A stretch of DNA of 64,000 nucleotides from Garcia nutans (lineage: Eukaryota; Streptophyta; Magnoliopsida; Malpighiales; Euphorbiaceae), in contig CANTUV010000024.1 of assembly GCA_947685225.1 (NCBI GenBank), positions 22,586,001 through 22,650,000 of the forward strand, in the 5' to 3' direction. The position numbers and the translations under genes were made by a program. A model generated the notes under the pieces. It did no database searches, was not told the origin of the DNA, and saw only the letters and a program-made list of their open reading frames with translations. How positions within the stretch are numbered: position 1 is the stretch's first letter; every line of letters starts with the position of its first letter. Below, piece after piece: positions 1 to 11,180 of the stretch.

Positions 1-1226
1 TCATAATCTCGACCACAGTAGTGACCTCACATCAATGTGAGCGACTGTCCAAAAAACAAGGACGACGCAACATGAGTAACCCAAATCATCCAAATTCTAA
101 TAAGGTTTGTGGTGACAAGCACGGTGGAAGATACGGTCTCGCATACTGCTTTAGCGACCGTCCTTCAGAATATGTAAAAATAAAAAAAATCACTCAAACT
201 GACAGTAGTGTTTGCGTCCTTAGGTGCACCCAAAAGTTCAATACGAGCCTCTCAATTCGACGGCTAATTGGCACCTAGGGTGACCGCGACATGCATATTT
301 TGGTGAAAGTTTATTTTGCCCAGTTAAAGAATGCCATGTGAAATAACCGTTATAAACCCACTTCAATATTCAAAAAGGGTGACCGCACCTATCTCATGAG
401 CGACCATCCTGACAACCACAACATGGGTAAGATTCCAGCAGCAGAGCACTTATATTCGACCGTTGAAGCAAATTTGAATGTAGCGACTGTCACAGTATCA
501 AGGACGATCGCTACCTGCTTCAAACAGCCTATTAACACAAGGTCTAAACTACCAAGACTTATTTCTCACTATCTATAATGACTAGTTAGACCACATTGGC
601 TATAAATTCACATATTATTATTCTGTTAAAAAATATCCCTGAATTGAATAGCCAGGCAACATATTTTCTTTTATTACAACAATTAACATTTGAATTGTAA
701 TGAGTGTTGGGTGTGAGCATTAAAAACACCATTGTAAAAGTTTGAGTGTGAGCTTGGAAACACTTAGGTTGTAAGAGTGATCCTGGGAAAACTCTTGTAA
801 GGGTTGTGAGGTATATGATCTCAAACCAATTGAAAAGTTAGAGTTAAGCTTGTAAGAAGAAAACTCAAAGTTAGTGGAACCTTAACAAGTTATTAAGGAA
901 GTGGATGTACAATTGGAGTAAATCTGAACCACTATAAATCTTGTGTGTTCTTTCTTCTACTCACTATTCAACCATTTATTTCTTCTACATTTCATGTTGT
1001 TCATTTTTGAATTCTTTATTTCAATTTGCCATCATTTCTCAAGAAAACCTTATTTAATTTTTATGTTAAATTGAATGACTTATTTAACATGTGCTTTAAG
1101 AACCTTGTTGTAGGATTAGATTGTTTCAAATAAGTCAACACAGGGCACATTGTGCAGTCGCGCAACCCTTGAGACGACCGCCTCATTGAATTGAAGGATG
1201 AAACCATAACATAGTAGGGTTTGCGG
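1..1226 (+). repeat. Array unit 1, long form
   Basis: The longest unit. It includes about 270 bp (1048-1317, running into the next copy) that is missing at the two later junctions. That extra part contains 'gcgacc/cgaccg' motifs and a segment, 1227 onward, that repeats the window's first bases. The true left end of the array probably lies outside the window. Confidence 0.7.
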
Positions 1227-2301
1227 TCATAATCTCGACCACAATAGTGACCTCACATCAATATGAGCGACCGTCCAAAAAACAAGGACGACCGCAACAT
1301 GAGTAACCCAAATCATCCAAATTCTAATAAGGTTTGTGGTGACAAGCACGGTGGAAGATACGGTCTCGCATACTACTTTAGTGACCGTCCTTCAGAATAC
1401 GTAAAAATAAAAAAATCACTCAAACTGACAGTAGTGTTCGCGTCCTTAGGTGCACCAAAAAGTTCAATGCAAGCCTCTCAATTCGACCGCTAATTGGCAC
1501 CTAGGGTGACCGCGACATGCATATTTTGGTGAAAGTTTATTTTGCTCAGTTAAAGAATGCCATGTGAAATAACCGTTATAAACCCACTTCAATATTCAAA
1601 AAGGGTGACTGCACCTATCTCATGAGCGACCGTCCTGACAACCACAACATGGGTAAGATTCCAGCAGTAGAGCACTTATATTCGACCGTTGAAGCAAATT
1701 TGAATGTAGCGACTGTCCCAGTATCAAGGACGACCGCTACCTGCTTCAAACAGTCTATTAACACAAGGTCTAAACTACCAAGATTTATTTCTCACTATCT
1801 ATAATGACTAGTTAGACCACATTGGCTATAAATTCACATATTATTATTCCGTTAAAAAATATCCCTAAATTGAATAGCCAAGCAACATATTTTCTTTTAT
1901 TACAATAATTAACATTTGAATTGTAATGAGTGTTGGGTGTGAGCATTAAAAACCCCATTGTAAAAGTTTGAGTGTGAGCTTGGAAACACTTAAGTTGTAA
2001 GAGTGAGCCTGGGAAAACGCTTATAAGGGTTGTGAGGTATATGATCTCAAACCAATTGAATAGTTAGAGTTAAGCTTGTAAGAAGAAAACTCAAAGTTAG
2101 TGGAACCTTAACAAGTTATTAAGGAAGTGGATGTAGAATTGGAGTAAATCTGAACCACTATAAATCTTGTGTGTTCTTTCTTCTACTCACTATTCAACCA
2201 TTTATTTCTTCTACATTTCATGTTGTTGATTTTTGAATTCTTTGTTTCAATTTGCCATCATTTCTCAAGAAAACCAATTCACCACACACCCCTCCCCCCC
2301 C
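1227..2301 (+). repeat. Array unit 2, ends in poly-C junction
   Basis: Starts like unit 1 but ends after 'caagaaaacc' with a short 'aattcaccacacacccc' plus a C-run instead of the 270-bp stretch of unit 1. The C-run joins directly to the body of unit 3. Confidence 0.7.
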
Positions 2302-3284
2302 CAAATTCTAATAAGGTTTGTGGTGACAAGCACGGTGGAAGATACGGTCTCGCATACTACTTTAGTGACCGTCCTTCAGAATACGTAAAAATAAAAAAAT
2401 CACTCAAACTGACAGTAGTGTTCGCGTCCTTAGGTGCACCAAAAAGTTCAATGCAAGCCTCTCAATTCGACCGCTAATTGGCACCTAGGGTGACCGCGAC
2501 ATGCATATTTTGGTGAAAGTTTATTTTGCTCAGTTAAAGAATGCCATGTGAAATAACCGTTATAAACCCACTTCAATATTCAAAAAGGGTGACTGCACCT
2601 ATCTCATGAGCGACCGTCCTGACAACCACAACATGGGTAAGATTCCAGCAGTAGAGCACTTATATTCGACCGTTGAAGCAAATTTGAATGTAGCGACTGT
2701 CCCAGTATCAAGGACGACCGCTACCTGCTTCAAACAGTCTATTAACACAAGGTCTAAACTACCAAGATTTATTTCTCACTATCTATAATGACTAGTTAGA
2801 CCACATTGGCTATAAATTCACATATTATTATTCCGTTAAAAAATATCCCTGAATTGAATAGCCAAGCAACATATTTTCTTTTATTACAATAATTAACATT
2901 TGAATTGTAATGAGTGTTGGGTGTGAGCATTAAAAACCCCATTGTAAAAGTTTGAGTGTGAGCTTGGAAACACTTAAGTTGTAAGAGTGAGCCTGGGAAA
3001 ACGCTTATAAGGGTTGTGAGGTATATGATCTCAAACCAATTGAATAGTTAGAGTTAAGCTTGTAAGAAGAAAACTCAAAGTTAGTGGAACCTTAACAAGT
3101 TATTAAGGAAGTGGATGTAGAATTGGAGTAAATCTGAACCACTATAAATCTTGTGTGTTCTTTCTTCTACTCACTATTCAACCATTTATTTCTTCTACAT
3201 TTCATGTTGTTGATTTTTGAATTCTTTGTTTCAATTTGCCATCATTTCTCAAGAAAACCAATTCACCACACACCCCTCCCCCCC
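2302..3284 (+). repeat. Array unit 3, 983 bp
   Basis: Near-identical to unit 2 over its whole length; I noted one clear substitution (ccctaaattg versus ccctgaattg). It ends in the same poly-C junction with one C fewer. Confidence 0.75.
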
Positions 3285-4265
3285 CAAATTCTAATAAGGT
3301 TTGTGGTGACAAGCACGGTGGAAGATACGGTCTCGCATACTACTTTAGTGACCGTCCTTCAGAATACGTAAAAATAAAAAAATCACTCAAACTGACAGTA
3401 GTGTTCGCGTCCTTAGGTGCACCAAAAAGTTCAATGCAAGCCTCTCAATTCGACCGCTAATTGGCACCTAGGGTGACCGCGACATGCATATTTTGGTGAA
3501 AGTTTATTTTGCTCAGTTAAAGAATGCCATGTGAAATAACCGTTATAAACCCACTTCAATATTCAAAAAGGGTGACTGCACCTATCTCATGAGCGACCGT
3601 CCTGACAACCACAACATGGGTAAGATTCCAGCAGTAGAGCACTTATATTCGACCGTTGAAGAAAATTTGAATGTAGCGACTGTCCCAGTATGAAGGACGA
3701 CCGCTACCTGCTTCAAACAGTCTATTAACACAAGGTCTAAACTACCAAGATTTATTTCTCACTATCTATAATGACTAGTTAGACCACATTGGCTATAAAT
3801 TCACATATTATTATTCCGTTAAAAAATATCCCTGAATTGAATAGCCAAGCAACATATTTTCTTTTATTACAATAATTAACATTTGAATTGTAATGAGTGT
3901 TGGGTGTGAGCATTAAAAACCCCATTGTAAAAGTTTGAGTGTGAGCTTGGGAACACTTAAGTTGTAAGAGTGAGCCTGGGAAAACGCTTATAAGGGTTGT
4001 GAGGTATATGATCTCAAACCAATTGAATAGTTAGAGTTAAGCTTGTAAGAAGAAAACTCAAAGTTAGTGGAACCTTAACAAGTTATTAAGGAAGTGGATG
4101 TAGAATTGGAGTAAATCTGAACCACTATAAATCTTGTGTGTTCTTTCTTCTACTCACTATTCAACCATTTATTTCTTCTACATTTCATGTTGTTGATTTT
4201 TGAATTCTTTGTTTCAATTTGCCATCATTTCTCAAGAAAACCAATTCACCACACACCCCCCCCCC
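3285..4265 (+). repeat. Array unit 4, ends the array at poly-C
   Basis: Near-identical to unit 3, with changes such as gaagcaaat to gaagaaaat and agtatcaag to agtatgaag. After the terminal C-run at about 4256-4265 the sequence changes abruptly to unrelated AT-rich DNA. Confidence 0.75.
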
Positions 4266-5313
4266 TCTTGGTTGCCATCTTGGGATAGCAAAATCATAAA
4301 TCATCATGCATACACTCTTAGTCACTTTCAAGCACATTTTATCCATAATAATGTAGACCTTCATTTTGGTCCTGAATAAGTTCAGCCTAAATTGAGAACG
4401 CCAAACTAGGTCTAATCCAACATTTTGGGGCTTAAACCTAGTTTGGTCAAATATAAAAATTTGAATATGGTCTAATCTAATTTCTAGAAGCTTGAATATG
4501 GTCCGATCTAATTTTAAAGGCCTTAACCGAGTCCGGTCCGATCTTAAAAGCCTAAACCAAGTTGGTCCATTACCAAAATCCCATACCATTATGAATTGGC
4601 CTAGCCAATCCGCCATGAGCCCTAATTCTTAGCTTAAATTGGGTTTTGTTAGTTTTAGCTACCCTAATTCTACTAATTTTGATAAGTAGAAGGATTTATG
4701 ATGTAATCAAGACGCTTTAACTGAGAGGTAACTGATTAAACCCTAATTAGCAAAATAGAAAGGGAAGCGACAATAAGCAAGAGGAAATGACCAAAATTAG
4801 CAATTAAAAATTAATAACAACTACAAAAAAATTTGGGCAGTCAGTAATTAAAAAGCCGAGAACAGTAAGCAAGTTATCAATTAGCACATAGAGAGAATAA
4901 AATAGCCAATATTACCAAAAATCAAAGAAAGAAAAAAGCAAAAAGAAAAGAGATACAATAGAAACAACAATCAAGAGGCAGTAGCTAAAAAATTTCTAAG
5001 TTGTTTAAGTTCGGCTAAGAAACTTCAGTTGATCCAGACTGACCAAGACAATTGTGCAACAGTCAAGTTTGGTTCAACAAATTCATCTTGGAGGAGTTAA
5101 CAATGCATGTATGAGTTTTTATTAACCAATTCAATTTGATTTCATAAATTATCATCATTGTTTAGCTCACTGTGATTGTTAAATTATATATTTGACATTA
5201 CAAATTCTATAAATTTAGCCATATAAACCTAATTGCATGTTAGTTCTATAATTTTAAACCTTAATTAGTACGGTCAAATTCTATTTTTAAGGAAAGACCC
5301 TAACTTTGAATGT
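4266..5313. other. AT-rich non-coding stretch with degenerate short repeats
   Basis: No gene seen. Around 4400-4570 a degenerate unit of roughly 40 bp built on 'ggtc(t/c)(a/g)atcta..ttaaa..cttaaacc' recurs. It produces a repetitive 143-aa minus-strand frame (4185-4616) that looks like a by-product. The rest is A-rich sequence ending at the TAAAA target duplication of element A. Confidence 0.6.
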
Positions 5314-5778
5314 TAAAATGTAATATCCCAAAGTGTACCCTAGAAGTTTTGATATAATTGTTGTTTTATTAGGATTGAATCTATATGTTAAATTTGAAAG
5401 AGAAAAGAATTTAAGAGAGAGTGTATATGTTGTATATATGGAAATATATATAACATATACACAAGTCAAATAAGAAAGTCAAAAGAAGAAGATATTTATG
5501 TTTATTATTGTTGAATTAATTAATTAATGGAAAATAGAAATTTAGATGAGTGGAAGAGAAAAGATGGATTATTTTAATATTAAAAATACTTGGTGGAGAA
5601 TTGAGAGGAGGCTAAATATTTGACTTTGATTTATTTTACTCTTCATTTTCTTCTTTTTCTTTTGGGTTGGCCGGCACACCAAAGACACAAGAGAGCAAGA
5701 GAGGTTTTGATTTCTAGGATCAAATTGAAGGAAGATTTCAAGAAAACAAGTTATAAATTCAAGAAGTTCATCATTTTT

Positions 5779-5785
5779 GGTAAGT
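5779..5785 (+). promoter_or_regulatory. Candidate splice donor in LTR A
   Basis: G|GTAAGT with the cut after 5779. The 140 nt before it, downstream of the likely start site, contain no ATG. The same donor is present in the 3' LTR (16112), in the nested solo LTR (8958) and, on the minus strand, in the left LTR of B (22826-22831). Splicing is inferred, not shown. Confidence 0.45.
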
Positions 5786-7558
5786 TTTCTCTTGATTTCT
5801 CTTGTTCTATTTGGAATTTTGTTTGAGTTTGATGGAGTGTTGTTGATGGTTGGAGTGTGTTTGTGTATGGTGTGTGTAAAAGTGTTGAAATTGAATTAAA
5901 GATAAGAAGTTAGGTTGGTGTTGGTGATGGAAGAGTAAGAGTTGTGTTTAGTGAAGTTGAAAGCATAGAATACATGAGTTTGGTACTTTAAAAATTGAAC
6001 TCCTTTTGAAATTTTTCTGTTTTACAATTAGTAAATGCTGTGACTTGTATGATTTTTAATTAAATATATAAAAATGTTCTTGAAGTGAATTTTTGATATG
6101 TTGTGCCTCTATGAGTCTAGAATGACTGAAAAATATGTTGATTTGATTTTGGAATGGTTATGATTTTGGAAAGATTATTTTTATTAGACCTGTTCCAGCA
6201 GGTACCTTGACTGAGACTGCTATCTTTCGGGATTTTTAATAAAATGTAGAAAAATAATATCCAATTGAATTTTGGATATGTTGTTTCTTAGTGAGTCTAG
6301 TATTTGAGAAAAATAATTTGGAACCACGTTGATTGAATTTAATTTACGGAATTCACAAAGTTCAGAACTGCTGCCAGGATGCAGGGCAATTGGAGCAGTC
6401 TGGTTGGGTGAACTATTTGACCAAGATTTTGTGTTCAGTTTGTCTGAAATTTTAAAGGAATGATTTTAAGATGTAAAACTAAATTCTGTAAAAATTTTAG
6501 AGTTGTTAGTCTAGTAGATTATTTTATACAATTTTTCAAAATAAGGATTAAGTTGAGTCCAAAACCAGAATTTACTATTCATATGGTCATTTTGCTAATA
6601 TTCCTTTTGGATTAGGTTGTGAAGAGGTTAAATTGCCCTAACCTAAGTGTTGAGGATTCTTGGAAGAGTAAGTGTATAGATTGGTGTGAGTTGGTTTTAA
6701 GGTAAGTACAAACTACATTATTGCATACATTCATATGATGTTGAGACTTAACATACATTTGATTGTAAATGTGTTAAGAAATCTAATGCATTGTTAATGC
6801 ATATTAATAATGTATGTTTGGTATAATGTGAATGTTGTGATGAGCATGTAAAATGTGTGTGTTAATGCCATTGGTTATATACACTTGAGTGATGAATTGA
6901 TTAATGTGATTTGAGATATAATGAGATGTAAAACCAATGTGTTTGGTTATAATGATGTAAATAAGAGGGTTGAAGCATATTTGCCTATATGATGATGAAA
7001 TGAAATATGGAATATGAAATGTGAAAGATATGATGATTGTGTGCCTAATATGTTAATTCAATTTTTAGAGTTCTGGGTTTGGCGGCATGCCTATGAATCA
7101 CTGGATAGGTGAAAAGACCGGGTCGTAAGCCGATTCCAGTTGAAAAATGTGAAATGATAAATGTGAAATATGATGTTTTTGGGGTGAAAAGACTGGGTCG
7201 TAAGCCTCAAAAACAGTAACAGTCTAGTAGGGTTGAGGATTTACTCGGTTCTAACCGGGTTGAGGTCCAAGAGACTGGGTCTGTTACGCTATCCATGGAT
7301 AGAGATATATATATATATTTCCTACGGGGTTGATGATTGTGATTATGGACCAAAGCAGTAACTCTGAACTTTGAATAACATATTAGTGTATTTTGGGCCC
7401 ATGCTTGTCTTTGTTTTCCATGTGAATCATGAATGTTTTGATTAATTATTAAATAATGTAAGATTGTGAAATATAATATTCTTTTGAATTTTTTATGAAA
7501 CTTGATTGTGTGACATTTGCATTGCATTGAGGCATAATATTATAGTTGCTTGTACCAC

Positions 7559-7595
7559 TAAGCCGTTGGCTTAGCGCGATTGTGGTTTATCGCGC
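7559..7595 (+). other. Conserved double hairpin in LTR A
   Basis: Two adjacent perfect stems: TAAGCC-gtt-GGCTTA, then GCGCGAT-loop-ATCGCGC, followed by 'aggtgacag'. Homologous hairpins occur in the solo LTR (10795-10832), in B (21135-21171 minus) and, partly decayed, in the 3' LTR of A (near 17885) and the right LTR of B (near 30712-30748). Confidence 0.7.
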
Positions 7596-8117
7596 AGGTG
7601 ACAGGGTGAAACCAGGGAGTTCCTCTAGGCTCAGTAGAGTTTAGATTCTGAAGTGTGAATAGTGGGCTTAAAGATCAAAGACTGACTGCCAAACATGTAT
7701 AAACTTTATGTTTTGTAAAATTTGAGTTTTGATGTATATGAATTTGTAAATATTGTTACTTTCCGCTGTATAGTGAACAAATATTTTATCTACTGTGTTT
7801 CATAATAAACCTTTACTTTATTCTGTACTAGAAGTGTAAATCCTTTTTGCAGGTTGTAGTTGAGGTTATAAGGGAGATTTATTGGGAGTGTACTGAGAAT
7901 GATTTTGTTTGCATTGGCTTGTGTAAAAATGTTTTCAAAAATCAGAAAAAACCAGTTTTGTTGACACTTGGGACTCAATTTCTAAGCGAAACTATGGCAA
8001 AATTTTTGTAAAAATTGGAACTAAAATTTGACTAAGTAAAATTGGTAGCAATTTTTGGATAGTGTGGCGCCTCTACTCAGCTTACACAGGTAGGTCGAGA
8101 AGGGGTGTTACAATTTT

Positions 8118-8130
8118 TGGTATCAGAACC
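8118..8130 (+). other. Primer-binding site of element A
   Basis: TGGTATCAGAACC, five bases after the 5' LTR end. It matches the 3' end complement of plant initiator tRNA-Met (TGGTATCAGAGC) except at one position. Confidence 0.9.
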
Positions 8131-8255
8131 AAAGTTTGAGATTCTCAACCTAGGTGAATTGTAAGAAAAAGAATATTTTGATTTTAAAAGTTGGTTTTTG
8201 AATAAAATACATGTCTTGGTATGGCAGTCTTTGATCTTTAATGAGGAATATTCTG

Positions 8256-8267
8256 CTGTGTTTGCAG
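8256..8267 (+). promoter_or_regulatory. Candidate splice acceptor before gag A
   Basis: 'gctgtgtttgcag' ends at 8267, 12 nt before the gag ATG at 8280. The same site is present before gag in B (CAG at 30100-30102, minus) and, with one change, in F. Its conservation in three copies and its position suggest use, but this is inference. Confidence 0.4.
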
Positions 8268-8279
8268 ATATAGGTAGTA

Positions 8280-8505
8280 ATGGAGTCCAATTCACGTCAG
8301 ACTGTAGAAGGAAGTGCTGAGAGTGTAGCTCCAGGAGAGAGTAGAGATGGAGCTAGAGTTGAGAGGGTTAGTGAGGCACCTGTTTCTGTGCTAGAGAGAT
8401 CAGCTGCAGAGGAGGTTGCCCCGGGTTGGCTAAGGCATGTGATAGAACTATTGAGGCCAGCTCCAGTGCAGCCCCCACCACCACAGCCTCAGGTGCCAGT
8501 AAGAC
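8280..8505 (+). pseudogene. Gag, N-terminal part (element A), split by solo LTR
   Basis: The first 75 codons of the element A capsid precursor, beginning MESNSRQTVEG and ending in a Pro/Gln-rich linker (PPPPQPQ). The ATG is supported because B and F start gag at the same place with related sequence. The frame is broken at 8505 by insertion of a solo LTR, which adds a stop five codons later. Past that LTR, one copy of the AAGAC duplication leads back into the same frame at 11183, so the insertion alone separated the two parts. This region is normally a variable N-terminal extension before the capsid domain. Confidence 0.85.
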
Positions 8506-9529
8506 TGTAATATCCCAAGGTATGCCCTAGAAGTCTTAATACAATTGTTGTTTGATTTGAATTAAATGTATATATGTTGTTGCAAAGGAAATGATTATGT
8601 TAATGGAATGTATATGTTGTATATATGTTTGTATAAATAACATATACATAAGTCAAAATGGAGAGTCAAGGGATGAAGATATTTATTTGGTTAGTGGTGA
8701 AATTACAAAAGGGCATGCTATATGAAAGGAAGTTTAATTATGTTAAAGAGGGCATTTAAGTAATTTTATTTTGAAATTGCATGGTGGAGGTTTAAAGAGA
8801 AGAGAAAGTTGACTTTGTTTCTTCAATTTCTTTTCTTTTCAAGTGGTGGCCGGCCATTCTTAAGACAAGAGAGCAAGAGAAAGGTTTTGAATTCTAAGAG
8901 CATATTGAAGGAGTTTTCAAGGAATTAAGTGGAAATTCAAGAAGTTTTATTATTTTGGTAAGTTCTTTCTCTTGATTCCTTTTTGTTATTTTGAGTTGTT
9001 TGTAAGCTTGATTGTGATTTTGATAGTAAGGTTGTGTTGATGGTTATATGTTGAAATATAATTGATTCAATTAACTATGGTGTTGGTTTTGGTTTGAAGA
9101 TGATAAGTTAAGTGGATGTTGATATTAAAAGAATAAGAGTGATGTTGGTTTTAGGGTTTTGAAGTGGTAAGTGATAAATTGTATTGTTTTATGTTGGATT
9201 AGGTTTTGAAAGAAGGCTTTTGCCCTAATTTGAGAAGTGAAGAATTCTTGGAAAAAGAAAGTGTTTAGAGTTGTATAAGTGGTGCTTAAGGTAAGTACAA
9301 ACTATATTGTTGTATATGTGCATATGATGTTTAAACTTAACACACACTTGTTTGTAAATGTGTTAAGGAATCAAATGTATTGTTAATGTATATTAGTAAT
9401 GTGAATATTGTGATGAGCATGTAAAGTAAGGGTTAATGATGTTGATTATGTCCATTTGAATAAGGTTATGTGGTGTACAATGTGATATAATTCAACTAAA
9501 GGAGATTTGGCTTTGTTTAAAACCTTTAG

Positions 9530-9785
9530 CCATGAGAGACACGGCCAAACTAAGAAGAGACACGGGCAAAACCAAAGAATTTTTGAGAGACACGGCCAAG
9601 TCTAAGGACATTTGGCCGTGTTGGATGATTTTTGGAGAGACACGGCCACTGTCTTGGCCGTGTCCCTTGCCCATGTTTGTCACTGCCTGATTTTTGTTGA
9701 GAGACACGGCCGTGTCCCTTGCCCGTGTCTACTACTTGATTTTTGGGTTGAGAGACACGGCCACAAGCTTGGCCGTGTCCCTTGA
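9530..9785. repeat. GACACGGCC/GGCCGTGTC palindrome cluster
   Basis: Six or so copies of 'gagagacacggcc' alternating with 'ggccgtgtc(c)', at spacings that can form short hairpins such as 'gacacggccactgtcttggccgtgtc'-type folds. The block is much more GC-rich than the LTR around it. Similar blocks lie in B and in Athila element E. Confidence 0.75.
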
Positions 9786-10289
9786 GGGTGTTGGCTACTG
9801 TGATTGTTCCTTGCTTTTCTTACATTGTTTTGATTCTTCAAAGATCTTTTTGTACCTAACCCTAAAAGTAAACACCCTAAACACTTTTAAACCAAAGAAT
9901 GATCCATACAAATGTATGTGAAAGATTATAAATCAATGAATAATCTAAAGTGTTAAGTATTATAATGATGATGCATATGATACAATATGAACAATGTTAT
10001 GTTTTATGCATTGTGAATCTTGTGAATGGTAATGTGTTATATGAATAATGTACTTTGAAATGTTATATCAATGAGGCCATTGTGATTGGCTATGATAACC
10101 CAAATGTGATGTGAAGCCATTGTGATTGGCTATGATGATTCAATTGAAAGAAATAAGGCATGTTTGCCTAATTGATGATGAGAATTGAGAATGAAATAAT
10201 AAATGAATTGTGTGACTAATGTGTTATTCAATTATCAGAGTTTGTTGTTGGTGGCATGCCTAATGATAGTAACACTCTATTGAAGTTAG

Positions 10290-10510
10290 GTTGGACTTCA
10301 TCCTTGAAGCCAAGTTGGTTAGAAGTTTAACATGTTTTACTCCCCTTGAAGCTTGGTTGGATCTAGTCCTTGAAGCCTAATTGAGATGTTACAACCCTTG
10401 AAGCTAGGTTGGGTTGGTTCTTGAAGCCAAGTTGGGTTGAGACTTAGCATGCTTTGTTCCCCTTGAAGCTTGGTTGAACCTAATCCTTGAAGCCTAGTTG
10501 TGTTTATGAT
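10290..10510. repeat. CCTTGAAGC-GTTGG short tandem repeats in the solo LTR
   Basis: About ten imperfect copies of a 20- to 30-bp unit '(t)ccttgaagc(c/t)(a/t)(a/g)gttgg'. The same block lies in element B LTRs at about 21450-21560 and 31030-31140 (minus strand), which links this solo LTR to the B family. Confidence 0.7.
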
Positions 10511-11180
10511 AATGATAAATGTGATGATTGAACCAAAACATCTACTCTGAAAATTGAATGGTATATTAGTGTGTTTTGGGCCCATGCTTGTCTTTGTTTA
10601 ATGTGATTTATGAATGGTATAATGATTGACTAATGAGTCATATGGAAGGATGTTGAAATGTGATATGTTTATATATGTGTACTTTATGAAATATATAGGT
10701 ATGTTGTTAGCCTTCCATCTATGATGTTGATTTATTAATAAAATGTGTGACATTACATTGCACTAAAGCATAATGCTAGCATACTTTGTACTACTAAGCC
10801 GTTGGCTTAGCGCGATAGTGTTTGATCGCGCAGGTGACAGAGTTGAACCTGAAGGCTCCTCGAGACCAAGTGAGATTAGACATTGTGGATTTTCTTTTGG
10901 GACTTAAAGATCAGAGAAGAGCTGCCAATCATGTATATATTCTATGTTTTGTAAACTTTGATTTATAACATATTTGTAATAACTTCCGCTGTGAATTATT
11001 AAACACTTTATATATAATGTCTTTTGGATTTCTTTTATTTGTTTGAGATTAGTTTCACTTATTTACAAAGATATTTGTTGTGTTTTTTAAACCGTGGCAT
11101 TTTCTATATTCAGTATACGTATATTACGATCGTTTAAGCATGCTTGGTACGTATACAGGGTATAGAGGTGTTATAAAGAC

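Larger units (their letters stand above)
1..4265 (+). repeat. Tandem array of a LTR-like unit (4 copies)
   Basis: Four head-to-tail copies. A shared landmark (the 'caaattctaataagg' start) recurs at 91, 1318, 2302 and 3285, giving spacings of 1227, 984 and 983 bp. The three later copies differ from each other by only a handful of bases. Each unit has a LTR-like tail: '..gaagtggatgta..' followed by 'gaaccactataaatcttgtgtg', a run typical of plant Ty1/copia LTR 3' parts. The short ORFs inside it (about 60-100 aa) repeat with the unit and have no recognisable domain, so I do not treat them as genes. No PBS or pol sequence is attached. The copia assignment rests on the motif only. Confidence 0.75.
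5319..8112 (+). repeat. 5' LTR of element A
   Basis: Begins TGTAATATCCC and ends GGTGTTACA, so its termini are inverted (TGTAA/TTACA). It contains a weak TATA-like stretch (about 5610), a (TA)n run at 7302-7318, two strong donor-like sites (GTAAGT at 5780 and 6702), and a conserved double hairpin at 7559-7595. Transcription should start in this LTR. Confidence 0.93.
8506..11175 (+). mobile_element. Solo LTR inside gag of element A (B-like family)
   Basis: Starts TGTAATATCCCAAGG and ends GGTGTTATA (the usual CA has become TA). It is flanked by AAGAC at 8501-8505 and 11176-11180, a perfect 5-bp duplication. No internal coding region is left, so this is a solo LTR formed by LTR-LTR recombination. 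It shares the splice-donor-like sites (8958, and GTAAGT near 9290), the double hairpin (10795) and the 'CCTTGAAGC..GTTGG' repeat block (about 10290-10500) with the LTRs of element B, so it belongs to a sister family of A. It also holds 'GACACGGCC' palindromes at about 9530-9785. Confidence 0.92.

Noticed and set aside
1..4265. Repeated 60- to 102-codon frames in the tandem array as a gene family
   Set aside because: They recur only because the DNA unit recurs, have no domain or conserved start context, and lie in LTR-like sequence.
4185..4616. A 143-codon minus-strand frame as a gene
   Set aside because: Its sequence is made by a degenerate DNA repeat and it overlaps the end of the tandem array.
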